Assembly: GCA_922989275.2 (NCBI GenBank)
Contig: OV277869.1
Location: 42,764,189 to 42,828,188, forward strand
DNA from: Gari tellinella
Lineage: Eukaryota > Mollusca > Bivalvia > Cardiida > Psammobiidae
Direction of reading: 5' to 3'
Length of the DNA stretch: 64,000 nt
The notes below the pieces were generated by a model. It was not told where the DNA came from. It made no database searches and worked only from the letters and a program-made list of their open reading frames with translations. Below, one piece after another: positions 1-12,600 of this stretch (its first letter is position 1; each line of letters opens with the position of its first letter). The translations under genes were made by a program, and so were the position numbers.

Positions 1-109
1 ACAGAAAGCTCCGTAAGGAGCTTTCTGTTTTACCACCACCTTGCTTTAAGTAGCGACCTGTTATAACTTAATACAATTTAGTGGTCGTGATAGAGAGGTT
101 TTGCTGTAC
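1..109 (+). mobile_element. Family B MITE, right half (cut by window edge)
   Basis: Hairpin 'AGAAAGCTCC GTAA GGAGCTTTCT' followed by 'CACCTTGCTTTAAG' and the terminus 'GGTCGTGATAGAGAGGTTTT', matching the right half of 20137-20370 and 50432-50639. Confidence 0.75.
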
Positions 110-882
110 CTGTGTCGCGCTCAAACCACCTTTCAAGCTACTTATTTGAGAGAGAAAAAAAAGAACACTGAAATTTCAGCTTCCTATATACATGTACATG
201 GCCACTGTTTTATATAAATAGTATGGTTCCAGATCAGACACTGTATCTGTTCCAAGATACAAACATTTTGACACGCGTATCAATATTTTCAGTCAAAATG
301 TGATTTAAAGGTTCAGAAACTACATTTCAGCCCTATAAAACTCTAATTTTTAAACATCAGAATTTGAACATTTGAAACACGCTGGTGATACAAGAAGACA
401 TTTTATTGGCTTATACATATTAAATTTTGTTAATAGAAGACCGAGTTCTTTTAGAAATAAAGCATTTATTGACCATGATTTTGTGTTTTTCATGTAAAAT
501 CTAACAAACTAAGAGTTAGAAAGACGATTTTTTCTATGGCGCCACCCTTCGACCAAATTTACATTTTGTTATTTGTCATTCTTATATTAAAAGAATTAAT
601 TTGTTATAGTTATATTTTTGGTCGAGGAGTGGCGCCTATGCCAAAATCAGTGAATATGTTCCAAAATATGGGAAAAAACACCATTCTGAGATTTTCTGAT
701 AGCTGGTTGCTATAGCAACATACATATTTCTCTATCAACTTTACTATTTTTTAAATAGTTTTATCATTGTTTGATTATCATTATATCAATAATGCTCTAA
801 TACTATGCTTTCCTATTGATATGATACATTTTTGAAAAATAAGCCACTTTTATGTTATTATAAGTGCATTGTATTTGGTTGT
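110..882 (+). other. Non-coding, AT-rich
   Basis: No gene seen. A short inverted repeat at 536-645 pairs 'GGCGCCACCCTTCGACCAAA' with its near reverse complement around an AT-rich centre, probably a small MITE. Confidence 0.5.
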
Positions 883-1120
883 GCTGCAGGCTTTGACAAT
901 TAAAACTCACACCTATCCAGACAATGATGGGAGGGGGGGGGGGGGGGGGGGGGGTAGTCCATCAAAGGACTGAGGAAAAGTCTTTAACTAACTGAAATCT
1001 TATGCCAAATTGCTCCTAGACAAGTGTTCACAAGTACAATAGCTGTTTTATAGATAAAAACGTATACTTGGCATAAGGTTTCAGTTAGTTAAAGACTTTT
1101 CCTCAGTCCTTTGATGGACT

Positions 1121-1157
<37 letters not shown>

Positions 1158-1201
1158 ATTGTCTGGATAGGTGTGAATTTTAACTGTCCAAGCCTGCAGC
1201 A
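883..1201. repeat. Inverted repeat with opposed G and C runs
   Basis: Arms 883-1013 and 1072-1201 are near-perfect reverse complements around a 58-base centre. The left arm carries G22 (933-954), the right arm C34 (1122-1155). This fold-back unit has no open frame. Confidence 0.9.
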
Positions 1202-1250
1202 CATGCTATCCCAATCTCAAATTACCTGGTGGGGCTCAGATTATACTCAT

Positions 1251-2214
1251 GCTCACAGGGACCCGGCACGATTGATTTTTGAGAGAAAAAATTGTCAAAA
1301 GGTATATATAGAGACAAGGGGTACAACTGATTGTTAGTATATTCTCACCCTATCTCGACAAAAGCGGTCATATCACGAATAATAATTGATGAAACGACAC
1401 CCTTTTTGCACTTCCGTCTAGCTTATATAACACCCTTCCATAAAAACATAACATGAAACCAACTGTATGGATGCGCTTTCAACAGTAATTGCATTTACTC
1501 ACAGAAATCAACGACTTTTGGAAAACGGGACAGGTGTTCGTTCACAGCTAACACAGCATTGACCACTACTGTACGCTTGTTTAGGCGGTAACCGAGTGTT
1601 ACAGTCATTGACAACTACTGTACGCTTGTTTAGGCGGTAATATCGAACATGACAGTCATACAGTTCCATAAATATACATCTTTGACACCGATCAAAGCTG
1701 ATTTCTTCTCAAATCATTGCCGTACCAAAAAAGCCTACATGTACAAGAAGAGCTTTACTGCCGATGAAAACATGCAAATTTGTTGTTGGTATTGCAATGG
1801 TTTTAGTATAAATCAGATTTGATCGGTGTAAAAATTGGATATCCATGGAACTGTATGACTGTCATGTTCGATATTACCGCCTAACCAAGCACACAGTAGC
1901 GGTCAATGCGGTTTCAGCTGTGAACGAACACCTGTCCCGTTTTCCAAAAGTCGTTGATTTCTGTGAGTAAATGCAATTACATTTGAAAGTGCATGCATAC
2001 AGTTGGTTTTATGTTATGTTTTTATGGAAGGTTGTTATATTAGCTAGACAGAAGTGCAAAAAGGGTGTCGTTTCATCAATTATTATTTATGATATGCCCG
2101 GTTTTGTCGAGATAGGGTGAGAATGTACTAACAATAAGTTGTACCCCTTGTCTCTATATATACCTTTTGACAATTTTTTCTCTCAAAAATCAATCGTGCC
2201 GGGTCCCTGTGCTC
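1251..2214. mobile_element. Fold-back (long inverted repeat) element
   Basis: Arms of about 470 bases (1251-~1735 and ~1795-2214) are reverse complements, starting 'GCTCACAGGGACCCGGCACG' and ending 'CGTGCCGGGTCCCTGTGCTC'. Inside the left arm a ~50-base unit is duplicated (1556-1648, 'GCTTGTTTAGGCGGTAA' twice); the right arm has it once. Structure is that of a Foldback-type or MITE hairpin transposon. Non-coding. Confidence 0.85.
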
Positions 2215-2227
2215 ATGCTCAGAGCAA

Positions 2228-2434
2228 TTTTACAATTAGTCCGCCACCCAAAATGTCATTAATGTCAGAATAAATGGCCAGATTGATGTTACAATATATA
2301 GCCAGGTTAATGTCACAAGACTGATGGCCAGTTAATTTCTATGAAAATACCAAAAATACCTGCGAACAGATTGTAAAGTTTGCCCTAACCCTAAGTTCCT
2401 AACCCTAGGATTTGGTGGCGGACTAATTGTAAAC
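2228..2434. mobile_element. Small TIR element (MITE)
   Basis: Terminal inverted repeats 'TTTTACAATTAGTCCGCCAC' and its reverse complement at 2412-2433 enclose ~165 bases with repeated 'ATGGCCAG..T.AATGT.ACA'. No coding frame. Confidence 0.8.
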
Positions 2435-3517
2435 TCTAGCCCTTGTGGATATGCAAACTATGTAGGCTCAGTGCAGACGACTCTGATCTGGGTATGAGAT
2501 CGGACCAAAATCGGTACTCTACTTGCTGCGATCGGCCATGCTCGTCAACAGTCTTAGGCATAGTTCGGAACGGATCGACAGTTGACGAGAATGACCGATT
2601 GCTCTCCGCAAATTTCCAATATTGACCGACATTTGCCCGATCTTATTAGGGGTCCTTATCCTTAATTAGAAATTTCCATTTGAAGTTGCGATAATTAAAT
2701 AACGCATTCCCATCATTGCATAAAAAATTTCTCTTGACCGTTTCATTGGAACTTTACGTGTTGCTGCACTTATGTTTCCATTTGACGCTGTCTACTAGAT
2801 ATATGTTATAATGCAGCTTTACAATAAAGTACTCAAATTGACGATTTCAGCAATTTTCTTGATCAAATAATTTCACAACATTGAAACAATACATGTATAT
2901 CGATGTACTTGATGCAAATCGACTATGATAAACCAAAAGCAGGGCGTTGTCCTCGTCTATTGTGTTTGATCTTGAAATATGTGTAATGTAAGATGCTGTA
3001 CAAAATAGTTTACTCAAGGGCGTGGCTCAAACATGAAAAGAAAACCGTTCTATTTTTCTCCAGCGACCAATCATTTCGAACGAATTGCGGTACTTTAAGT
3101 CAGATATCAACTTAATGCAAACAAATATAATGCAGAAAGCTCCGTAAGGAGCTTTCTGCATTATCTTTGTTCTGCATTAAGCTGTCACATGTCTTAATAC
3201 CCCAAATAATGAGACATAACTGTACTGTCGCTTAAGATAGGTTGTACTGTATGTCTACGTGGAAACAGACTCCACCCAAGAACCTTACTGGACAATGAAA
3301 TCGAACTGTCACCAACTATTTCTGTCTACTGAAATTAACATAACATGAAATAAACATTTTTGCGCCAAATCTGGCCATCGACATGCTTTAGAAAACTAGA
3401 TCGTGTGATTTCTTCTTAAAAAAAGCGATAAATTTGAATAGAGTTTAAATAAAATTTACACGCTTAGAAAAAAATATATAGAAATAACATATAGGATTAG
3501 AGGAATAAAGAAGAAAT
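2435..3517 (+). other. Upstream region of ANHX-like gene; one hairpin repeat
   Basis: Presumably promoter and 5' UTR of the homeobox gene, but I recognise no TATA box or initiator. At 3130-3215 there is a partial family B-type hairpin (AGAAAGCTCC GTAA GGAGCTTTCT). The rest is unique-looking. Confidence 0.4.
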
Positions 3518-3694
3518 ATGATGACCGCCAATTATTTCATGAATAAAGAAAGACTTGATGAGTTGGAATATTTTCTAACTAGCCTTACCAGAGAAGAAGA
3601 AAAACGGTTGATGGAAGATAATGGATTTTTGGAGCGATTTGTACGACTGCTGCTAAAACATAACCGCTTCGAAATAGTTATGAATATTCTTAAG
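3518..3694 (+). CDS. ANHX: ANHX-like exon 1 (start codon, first half of SIX-like domain)
   Basis: It has 59 codons starting with tandem ATGs at 3518 and 3521. An in-frame TAA at 3506-3508 lies just upstream, so this is the first possible start unless an upstream exon splices in. It ends AAG|GTAAAC in phase 0. The segment 'RLDELEYFLTSL ... FVRLLLKHNRFEIVMNILK' aligns by eye with the first SIX-domain helices ('..LGRFLWSLP..', '..HRGNFRELYKILE'). Confidence 0.8.
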
Positions 3695-6600
3695 GTAAAC
3701 TATTTAATCTTAACTAAATATATTATATTATTATAGTTAACCCATTACCCCCATAAAGACACCTTTTTACGCCTCTGGGGCCCCGTTTCATATAGTCTCA
3801 TCAATGAACCCCTGTGACGACAAGTTAACTTTTGACAGGTGCCGTGAGGGATCTGGCAAAGACGAGAAATAGATCCATATCATCTAACTGTACACATGTG
3901 GACTACGTTTCATAAAGCTTCGAACGACAAAAACGATCGTAAGTCAAAACGTTAAAATACATTTAATTTCCTTATTCTCTATCTAATTCTGTCTTGAGAC
4001 ATCTCTTTAGACCCGTCTTTTCAAGACGAGTCCAAAGAGATGTCACAAGACAATATTAGATAGAGAAATAAATAATAATTGAGACTTTTATAAGCTGACT
4101 TCGTAAGTTTCGTAAACGGGCCCCTGATTCATATTGAACAAAGTAGTTCCACTTTAAACTGAATATGTTCTGTAAGAAATATTTTCTATATTCTAGCAGA
4201 CAGGAGCTTAAAGCAGACTGAACGTAAAGCAGAGTGTGCCTTTACCTGATAGCCTATTTCAAGTACTTAAGATAGGTGACTACTTAAAGCAGGTTGAAAG
4301 TAAAGCAGAATGCGCCCTAAGGAGCATTCTGCTTTACTTTCAGCCTGCTTTAAGCTATCATGTGCTATAACATAGAAAATATTTCCTATAATACATATTC
4401 ATGACTGATTAAATTGGAACTATTTTCTTCAGCGGAAGAATAAATCATATCCGCTAAAAGGCGCTTCTATTGGGGAAAGGGTTAAGGCACATTCTGCTTT
4501 ACTTTCAGTCTGCATTAAGAGATCACCCGTTTTCAAAACTAGAAACAAGCTTGGGTGTAACGGGTTAATGTATCGGGAGTCAAATTTCGGGTCCCTATGT
4601 CATAGTATGATATCGTCAGAGTTCCTCTGTATCCGCTTCCGTCTTTGGGATGTCCAATTAGCCAAACGTTGGCAGACATGGACGTAACTCGAGACAAAAT
4701 CGTTTTAAAGACGGGTGACCACTTGAAACAGATTGAAAGTAAAGCAGAATCGACCTCCTTTAAGCAACCATCTGCTGAGATATAGGAGATATTTCTTATG
4801 TTGCAAATTTGTTACTTTCTCAAATGCAGCTACATGTATTTCCTTGAGTAGTGGAATTGTTATTAAATGCGTAATTAAAAGGTGTATCGATGGAGTTATT
4901 TATTAAACGCTGCTCTTGAAATAATTATTGCCTGCACTCGGTGTCGTTTGAGAAGACCGACTCGCAACTTCTGTAAACGTGAGAAAAGTTTATAACATTG
5001 TTTCAAATCCTATTAGACGCATAATAATCCAGAGTAAAATCTAGGCCCAACCCGTAATTGTCAAATGCCAGCCAATTCGCACAAAGCAATGTCCATTTTT
5101 AAAAGAACGTAATTATAAGAACTGTTGTCATGACGATTTATCGTCTGCTTTAACAAACCATGCCATTGTCGTCTGCGACAACTCGAATAGCATATTTACA
5201 TTAAAATCTAAATAATTCCAATACCAACATCGAGCAGTTGGATCTAGATGAGACGCCGTGTAACAGGGCGTATGCTTTGAATCCAATCTATTTGCAAGTT
5301 TTCACAAATTCGTGAACGGCGTTTTAGAGGTTACAATGCTGTGTGCGGAGAAAGGCGTTATTCTTTCCAAATAAACGCGTTCATGCTAGTTAAAAACAAT
5401 ATTTCAAATTGCAAACAAGTGGGGCCTGGTCAAGCGCCAGGTAACCCGGCGTCTGATCAGGCTCCAAACTGTTTGCCGCTTGGATAAAACTTGTGCGACA
5501 AAAAAAAATCAACATTTTCAGGAGTGATTTTCTTTTACATTTTATTGTTTTGCGGAGTTAGCGTTTCGTTTGCGTTTACATTTTGAAAGAATGATACCTT
5601 CTCCACTGTAGAATGCCTACCCTAGGTCGGTGTTGTTATTTTATTTCCCTGCCAAACATCAAGAAAGGTTAAGAAAAAAATATACGCAGGGCTACCATAA
5701 GTTAACATGAAAATTCCTAAGATTTCCAAATTTTTCAAGAGCGATTTTACGAACCGTACCTTTACCCCATCGCCTGTTTCTAGTTTTTTGACACGTGGCT
5801 GCTTAAAGCAGGCTGGAAGTAAAGCAGAATGCGCCATAAGGCGCATTCTGCTTTACTTTCAGCCTGCTTTAAGCTATCATGTACTAGAAAAAAATCCGAA
5901 GATTTAGGAAAAATCTGGAGAAATGGCAGCCCTGTATACGGATCAAACGCCAATAAACATTCAAAATTTACACAATATCAGTAGACAACAAAACAAAAAA
6001 TGCCTAAACGTTTCTGGTTTGAAATAGATCTAGATTGGTTCCAAGTTTTCATGTCTGAAATAGTACAGTGGAGAAGTTATTCTTTCCAAGTTAATAAACG
6101 CGTTTACGCTAAAACTAACGTATTAATTCATTTGCAAACAGTTTGGAGCTAGATTAGACGCAAGATGAAATATATGCCAGTCCGATTAAAATTAATGGTC
6201 AGAATGGCCGATGAGTTTTCGTTTTCTACATTTTATTGCAATGCGTTTCGTTTGCGTTTAAACGATATATACGTACTAATATATGTATGTGTGATGTTTT
6301 TCGGAAGGGCAATATCTCACCTACACGTATAATGCACGATTGTATTACTTACTCGAAAAATCACAATACTAACCTAAATAACCCCTTCTCAAGGGCACTA
6401 GAACATATAACACTTTTCAAAGATTTAATTTTGACCTATTCAATTTATTTAAAAGTTAAATTTCTAATCTTTGTTTTTGAAATATATCGGTTTATGTCTG
6501 AATTTAATGTGAATAAGATTTAATTACAATTAAACGGGTCAGCTGTTTCAAATCTCAATATTTCAACAACAAAAAAAAAAATCACATATTGCTTATGAAA

Positions 6601-9600
6601 AAACTTGACATGAATTTTCGAACGCTATGAAAGTTTTCTTTTTGGTTCAAATATAGCCTGGTTTGATATACGTGTTGAATAACAAAATGTATTTGTTTTT
6701 TTTACTATTTCTCTTTTTTTTTTCTTTTTTTTTGTTGAAATATAACCCATAAAGTTTGTTTTTATTTAAACTAGATTGTATTGAAGCTTATACTTTAAAT
6801 TATACAACACTTGAGAACAAGTCTGAATTTGACACATCTTTGCCAAATTGCCGTAGTGCAAAATAATGCACACCAGCTTTTTGTTTCCTGTTTTTTCATT
6901 TATCATAAATAGCTCTTTCAAAATAAACATGAAAGAAAAAAGTTAAATGCTTTGAAAAATTCACTTCTGGGATACACCCTTAATACATTGAATCAGTTAA
7001 CCTTCGTTTTGAATAGTGGTCATAATATTGATGCTTTACTAGGGTGAATAGCCTAGATATGTCACTGCCTTTCTCATGGAAAAGAAAAAAACATGGTGTA
7101 AAACGTGTAGGCAGGCATCAGTCATTATCTTTTGATTTCAAACTGTTATATGAATCTTTTTTACAAAGGTTATGATAGTATTTTTTCATCAACTCAAAAC
7201 AGAAAGCAGTAATGTGTCACTGTGAGAATTATTTATTTATCTATGTATTTATGATTATCATAACTATTATTTATATTATTATTATTATAAATTATTATTA
7301 TTATTAAAATCAATTAAACAAATTTAGTAAATGATACCGGGCATATGCATGTGATCTGGGAGTAAATTGATCAAACTATAATAGGACAAATCATAGAATA
7401 ATTCATAAACCTATTACAATATTTAATATATGTTTGCTTTATCATAAGGTTGGTATTTTTTTAAGAAATGTCTAACTGTATCATTTCTTTTATTCATTAT
7501 ATACCTTAAATTGGTCTGTTTAGATCTACCAATGAGATAAATGCAGAAGAGTCTGTGAAATTAACTTTTGAGTTTAGACTGTTTAGTTGTCCTTTGAAAA
7601 AGGATTGTATGTTCGAGTTGCTTTAATAGCCTGACTATTTGTAAATGGGGCTTACGTCTTCAAACTCCGATTCTATGTTGATAATAAGAGTAGGACATCG
7701 CGCCCGTGTGTTTTGTATCCGCTTCCCTTTTCTGGGACGTCCAAGTAGCCCATAGATGGCAGAAACGAACGTTAACAAGGAAACAAGCCCTGAATTGATG
7801 TTTAACAAGTCGTTGTGACTGAAGCTGGGGATAATTAACCCTCCTCATAGCCTGCTCTTATTTTGTTTAAAGCAGATTGAAAGTAAAGCAGAATGCTGCT
7901 TAGAACTACTTTACTTCCAGTCTATTTTTAAGCAATCATGTTCATGCTTATATTAAGTGCAATTTATTTCTTCAGTGCAGAAATATGCGTATTTATGAGG
8001 TTATGGTTCGAACCGGTTATTTTTCTGGAATCAGGGGCCCGTTTCATAAAACTTCGTACGACAAATGTTGTCGTAAGTCAAATTATAAAAGTCTCAAATA
8101 TTACCTATTTCTCCATCTAGTCATGTCTTGTAACATCTCTTTTCAGGACGATTCCAAAGAGAAGACAGGATTAGAAAGAAGAGAAATTAGAATTTATATT
8201 ACATGAATTTGAAAGTTTTGACATTACATGAATTTGAAAGTTTTGACATACGACCGTTTTTGTCGTACGAAGGTTTTATGAAACGGGCACCTGTTTCCTA
8301 AGTAGTTTGATGCAAGTGGTCCATAGAATATATTACAGAAGATATTCTGTACAGACTAATGAGACTACAATTTACTTCAGAGAAAACTATTTAATATAAC
8401 AGACTTGAAAAGGCATTTACCTATCCCATTACCTGTCAATCACGTGTGTCATTTGCACCTGTTTCAGGAGGCAGACAATGTGAGTGACCCAGTTTTCCTG
8501 CAGCTGTGGGATGAGGCTCACTATGGGTGGCACCAACATTTGGCAGACAGACCGCTCACATCTGTACAGAAGTTCAGGATTAGATTGAAGTAACCACCTA
8601 GCATACCCTCACAAATACAAAGGCTTGAACACTGATTATCATGTGAACACACTTGTAATATCATTCCAGTTTTGGTTAAATGTTAAATCCCTTTAATCTA
8701 ATCAGAATAAGAACCATGTAGTATGTCTCCCAAAATTGACACGTTTTAAAGAAAATAAATTCACCCCCCAATCGGATCTATGATCAGGGGCATATTATTG
8801 TTTTTGCCCTGTCTGTTTGTTTGACCGCAACTTTAATGTTGGCAATAACTTTTGAACAATAACAATACACATTCAATACATGGCATATTTGTTGTCCATA
8901 TGAAGAGGTACATGTGTATATGAATATGCATTTTTGGGCATGTCGGGGCCAAGGTTATAGAGGTCAAAAGCTCAAATATTTGAATAGACAATAACCATTG
9001 ACACTCAAGGGATAGGATTTTATAGCTGGGGTCAACTACGTGTAAAAACCAAAATGTTTTGCTACGACAACTTATTTAAGAAATGAACTGATTTTTGTCG
9101 GTGTTCAAGCGAAATGAAGGACAGAAAATTATCGGCAAATTTACCATGAATCGCTAGCGCGATTCATGGTAGATCTATTTGCCGATATTTTTCTATCGTT
9201 CATTTCGCTTGAACGCCGAAAAAAATCAGTTCATTTCTTTTATTTACAATATATTTGCTGTAATTTCTAACATTAAATAAACATTTTGTCAGTACGCATG
9301 TATGTTTAATCCTTATTAGAGGTCGATCCTATAAGGAACAGCCATGACCGATTTACTGATCTGTGTACATTCGAAAGCAGAAAAAAATTATTATACTGCA
9401 AAGTAAATTCCTTACTTTTCATTGGTCAACGAGCCCTAGACAAAATCCGATGTACCCTGTGAGCTGACAGGGTACTTAGGAATGCAGCATTATCATTGGC
9501 TGACATGTCCCTGAGTCTTGTTTTGCAGAAAATAAGATGGCCGATAGTTCGACAGGATTGAGTGCATTCAATCCTGCATCCTCCGTTTTAAGTCCATTTC

Positions 9601-12600
9601 GGCAAAGAACCAATCGGTGTTTGGAACTTTCAACAGTCGCATTATTTCTGGGAAAGTTTGAAGTCTAAGTCTCCTAGTATTTGTCCATTTATCTGTTGAA
9701 TAATAACGTCATAAACATATGACGTCACTTACGTTCAACGTCATATGTTTTGACGCGCTTTTGTTACTGTATTTGTGCACGACAAAGTCCGAAATATTTC
9801 ATTTGAACAATAAAAACTTTGAAGTCAGGCCCGTAGCCACGCTGAGGCACACCGAGGCACTTGCCTCGGTGAAATTTTGAAAAGAAACCAAAAATAAAAT
9901 GAAGCAATTTTCGAAAATTAAATTAGAAATCTATTTAAAAATGTATTAAAATCACTCAGAGTGATTATAAATTCAACCAGCCTCTGCTAGGAGATCGGCG
10001 TTGCACTATCCAACGTCATAGATGACCATGACGCCATGCATGCGCATATTTTACGCTCAGCAACATAAACATGGTGGATCTGGAAACTTATCGGTCTTTT
10101 TTAAAGGTGGCTCGACTACGTTCGATCTGGAAATGCTGCGGGTGATTGGCGTTGTAGGTTTTGTAGGGCTGCTGTTTTTCATGGCGGGCATAGAGCTCAA
10201 CCCAGGGCCTTTCCCCATTGTCCAGGTATTACAGGGGCGTAGCCAGCGATACACACTTACGCACGTGCGTAACATCAATTTGAAAATTGAAAAATCAAAC
10301 ATGGCCAAAAATGGCATTAAAATCGAAAGCTAAGTGGGTTAGACCATAATGTCTAAATTTAGATTTCAAACACTCTTCAGAGCTCACCATTTCAGTTCTA
10401 AGTTCCGTTTTTCTCCCGGGGGAGAACCCCCGGCATTTGTCAATATCCAGTTTCTGAATCTCAATAACTTGATAGTTCTACAAAGACGACGGCTGTAAAT
10501 CTACAGTGCTACATGTACTCTATCGTGCGTCAAAAGGTCGAATAGCTCTAGCAGAAGTGGACGAAAGTGGCAAAATTATGTTATTTCTTATAATTATAAC
10601 GCAGCTTTGAAAAAAAATCAATGGATTACAAAAGTCGTATTCAGTATCCCAAACAAACTTCAGAGCCCCCCCCCCCCCCCCCCACTCTAGCATTTGTCAA
10701 AATTCAAATTTCAGAAACTCAAGAACTTAGTACCTACATGTAGATCTACCATATCGCAATCTAAAAACTACGGTGCTTCATGTACCTCTCGTGCGCCTAA
10801 AAGTTGAATTTTTATATCAGAAAACATTTAGTCACACAAAAATATAACGGAGATTGGGACATTTTTTTGATTTACACGTAGATCGTATTCAGTGTCCAAA
10901 ATCCATCCAACTACACTTCAGAGTTCACCATTTCAGTTCTAATTTCCAATTTTCTACCAGGGATGGACCCCAGACCCCCCACCAGCATTTATCAACTTCA
11001 GGTTTCAGAAAATCAAGAAGTGAGTAACTACAAAGTATGCAGCCTAAACACTACAGAGTTACATGTACCTCTCGTACGTCTAAAAGTTGAATATTTCTAG
11101 CAGAAAACAATTTTAGTCACAAAACAATGTTATGTAGACTATAATATGACGGAGATTTTAATAAAAGTGTATGGTTCACATAAAACGTATTCAGTGTCCC
11201 AAATATCTCCAACTACACTTCAGAGCTCACTATTTCAGTTCTAATTTCCATTTTTCTCCCGGGGGAGGACCCCCGGACCCCCACTAGCATATGTAAGGTT
11301 CAGATTTCAGAGGTTCAAGAACTAAGTAACTACCAAGTCGGCAGACTGAAAACTACAGTGTTTCATGTGCCTCTCGTACGTCTAAAAGTTGAATATTTCT
11401 AGCAGAAAAAAAATTGTCACAAAATATTCCCACCACCAATAATTTTTGTTAATTTCAAGTTTCAGCAGACTCAAACACCTTTCAGAAATTCAAGAACTTA
11501 GTAACTACAGAGTTGGCAGCCTAATTTTTACGATGCTTTCCGGTACCTCTCGCATGTCTAAAACTTGAATAATTCTAGCAGAAAACAATGTTCGTCCACA
11601 AATTATGTTACGTCTAATATAAAGGAACTTTGAACAAAATTGTATGGTTCAGTGACATCAGATAGATCGTATTCAGTGCTCCAAATACACTTCAGAGCTC
11701 ACCATTTCAGTTCAGATTTTCATTTTTGTCCCGATGTTTGTTTCGGCCATTATTGTTTTTTCTGTCAATTTGAATCTGGCGCGACTGTACGTTAACCTGT
11801 CTATTATTAGCGGGTAACGTCACGTCGCGTCGGATTACGTTAAAATATATGACGTCAGAACGTTATTGAAAGAAAATAAACAAAGGAAGAAAACAACAAC
11901 AAGAAGAAAAATATAGAATATCCAGGAAGGAGAACAAAATCGGTATGTTAATGAATTGTATTTAAATTTCTAACATTATATTTGTTATGTTAATTAATAT
12001 TTGTGTTTCTATAATATTAATTATCATAATTTTATTTGTTGAGCAAAATGCGTCTATGTGTATCTCTATATTTCAGTTTATTTATTTCACTATCTATCTA
12101 CCTGCTTTTCCTATTCTGTCTGTCTGCCCGCCTTATCATTTCCCTTCTTTCTGCTCTCTATGATTATTATGTGATTGTAAAATGTGTTTTTATTTTTATT
12201 ACAGAGAATCGCTTATGTATGCACAAAAGAAATTAAAGAAATCAAGCGCATTTACTCGTGTTGATAAATTCCTGGGGGATTCTACAATTCTCGATTTTCT
12301 CTGGTCAAGTTCGATTCACTCTGAGACAAATACTCGACTATCTCGTTGAAAACGAAGTCATGGAAAACCAAGACCCGGGACAGTCGCGGAGTATAACTAC
12401 GCTCAAACGGACTCGAGCTTCATACCTGTCAGAGATGACACCACTTTATAAACAGTTAGAAAGTCAGATGATAACCAGTGAAAACGTGGACAGTGTTAAG
12501 AAGCTATACGCCGCTTTGTGCCAGTGTTTTGAACGATTTAGAGAAGCGCATTTAGAGTGTTTGGACGTGTGTGAAAATGTCGACGCGTGTGAAACGTTGG

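Larger units (their letters stand above)
3737..4567. mobile_element. Family A MITE carrying two nested MITEs
   Basis: Family A termini (TTAACCCATTACCCCC.. and ..TGTAACGGGTTAA) lie at 3737 and 4567. The copy is interrupted by a 'GGGGCCCCGTTTCAT' element (3777-4124) and by another family A copy (4241-4485), which splits its hairpin at AGTGTGCC|..|GGCACATTCT. Confidence 0.8.

Noticed and set aside
2382..2412. Telomere-like 'CCCTAACCCTAAG..CCTAACCCTAGG'
   Set aside because: Only three imperfect units inside a small TIR element; too short for a telomere or interstitial telomeric array.
8405..8467. Extension of exon 2 upstream to an ATG at 8405
   Set aside because: The stretch is a pyrimidine-rich acceptor tract; SIX-like similarity starts only after the AG at 8467.
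12036..12236. 66-codon frame present in both LTRs (again at 16295)
   Set aside because: Identical because the LTRs are identical. It is rich in Leu, Ser and Tyr from pyrimidine-rich DNA and is not a known protein.
12302..12320. Primer-binding site of the BEL/Pao element complementary to a specific tRNA
   Set aside because: It starts with TGG 15 bases after the LTR, but I could not match it to a tRNA 3' end, so no tRNA is named.
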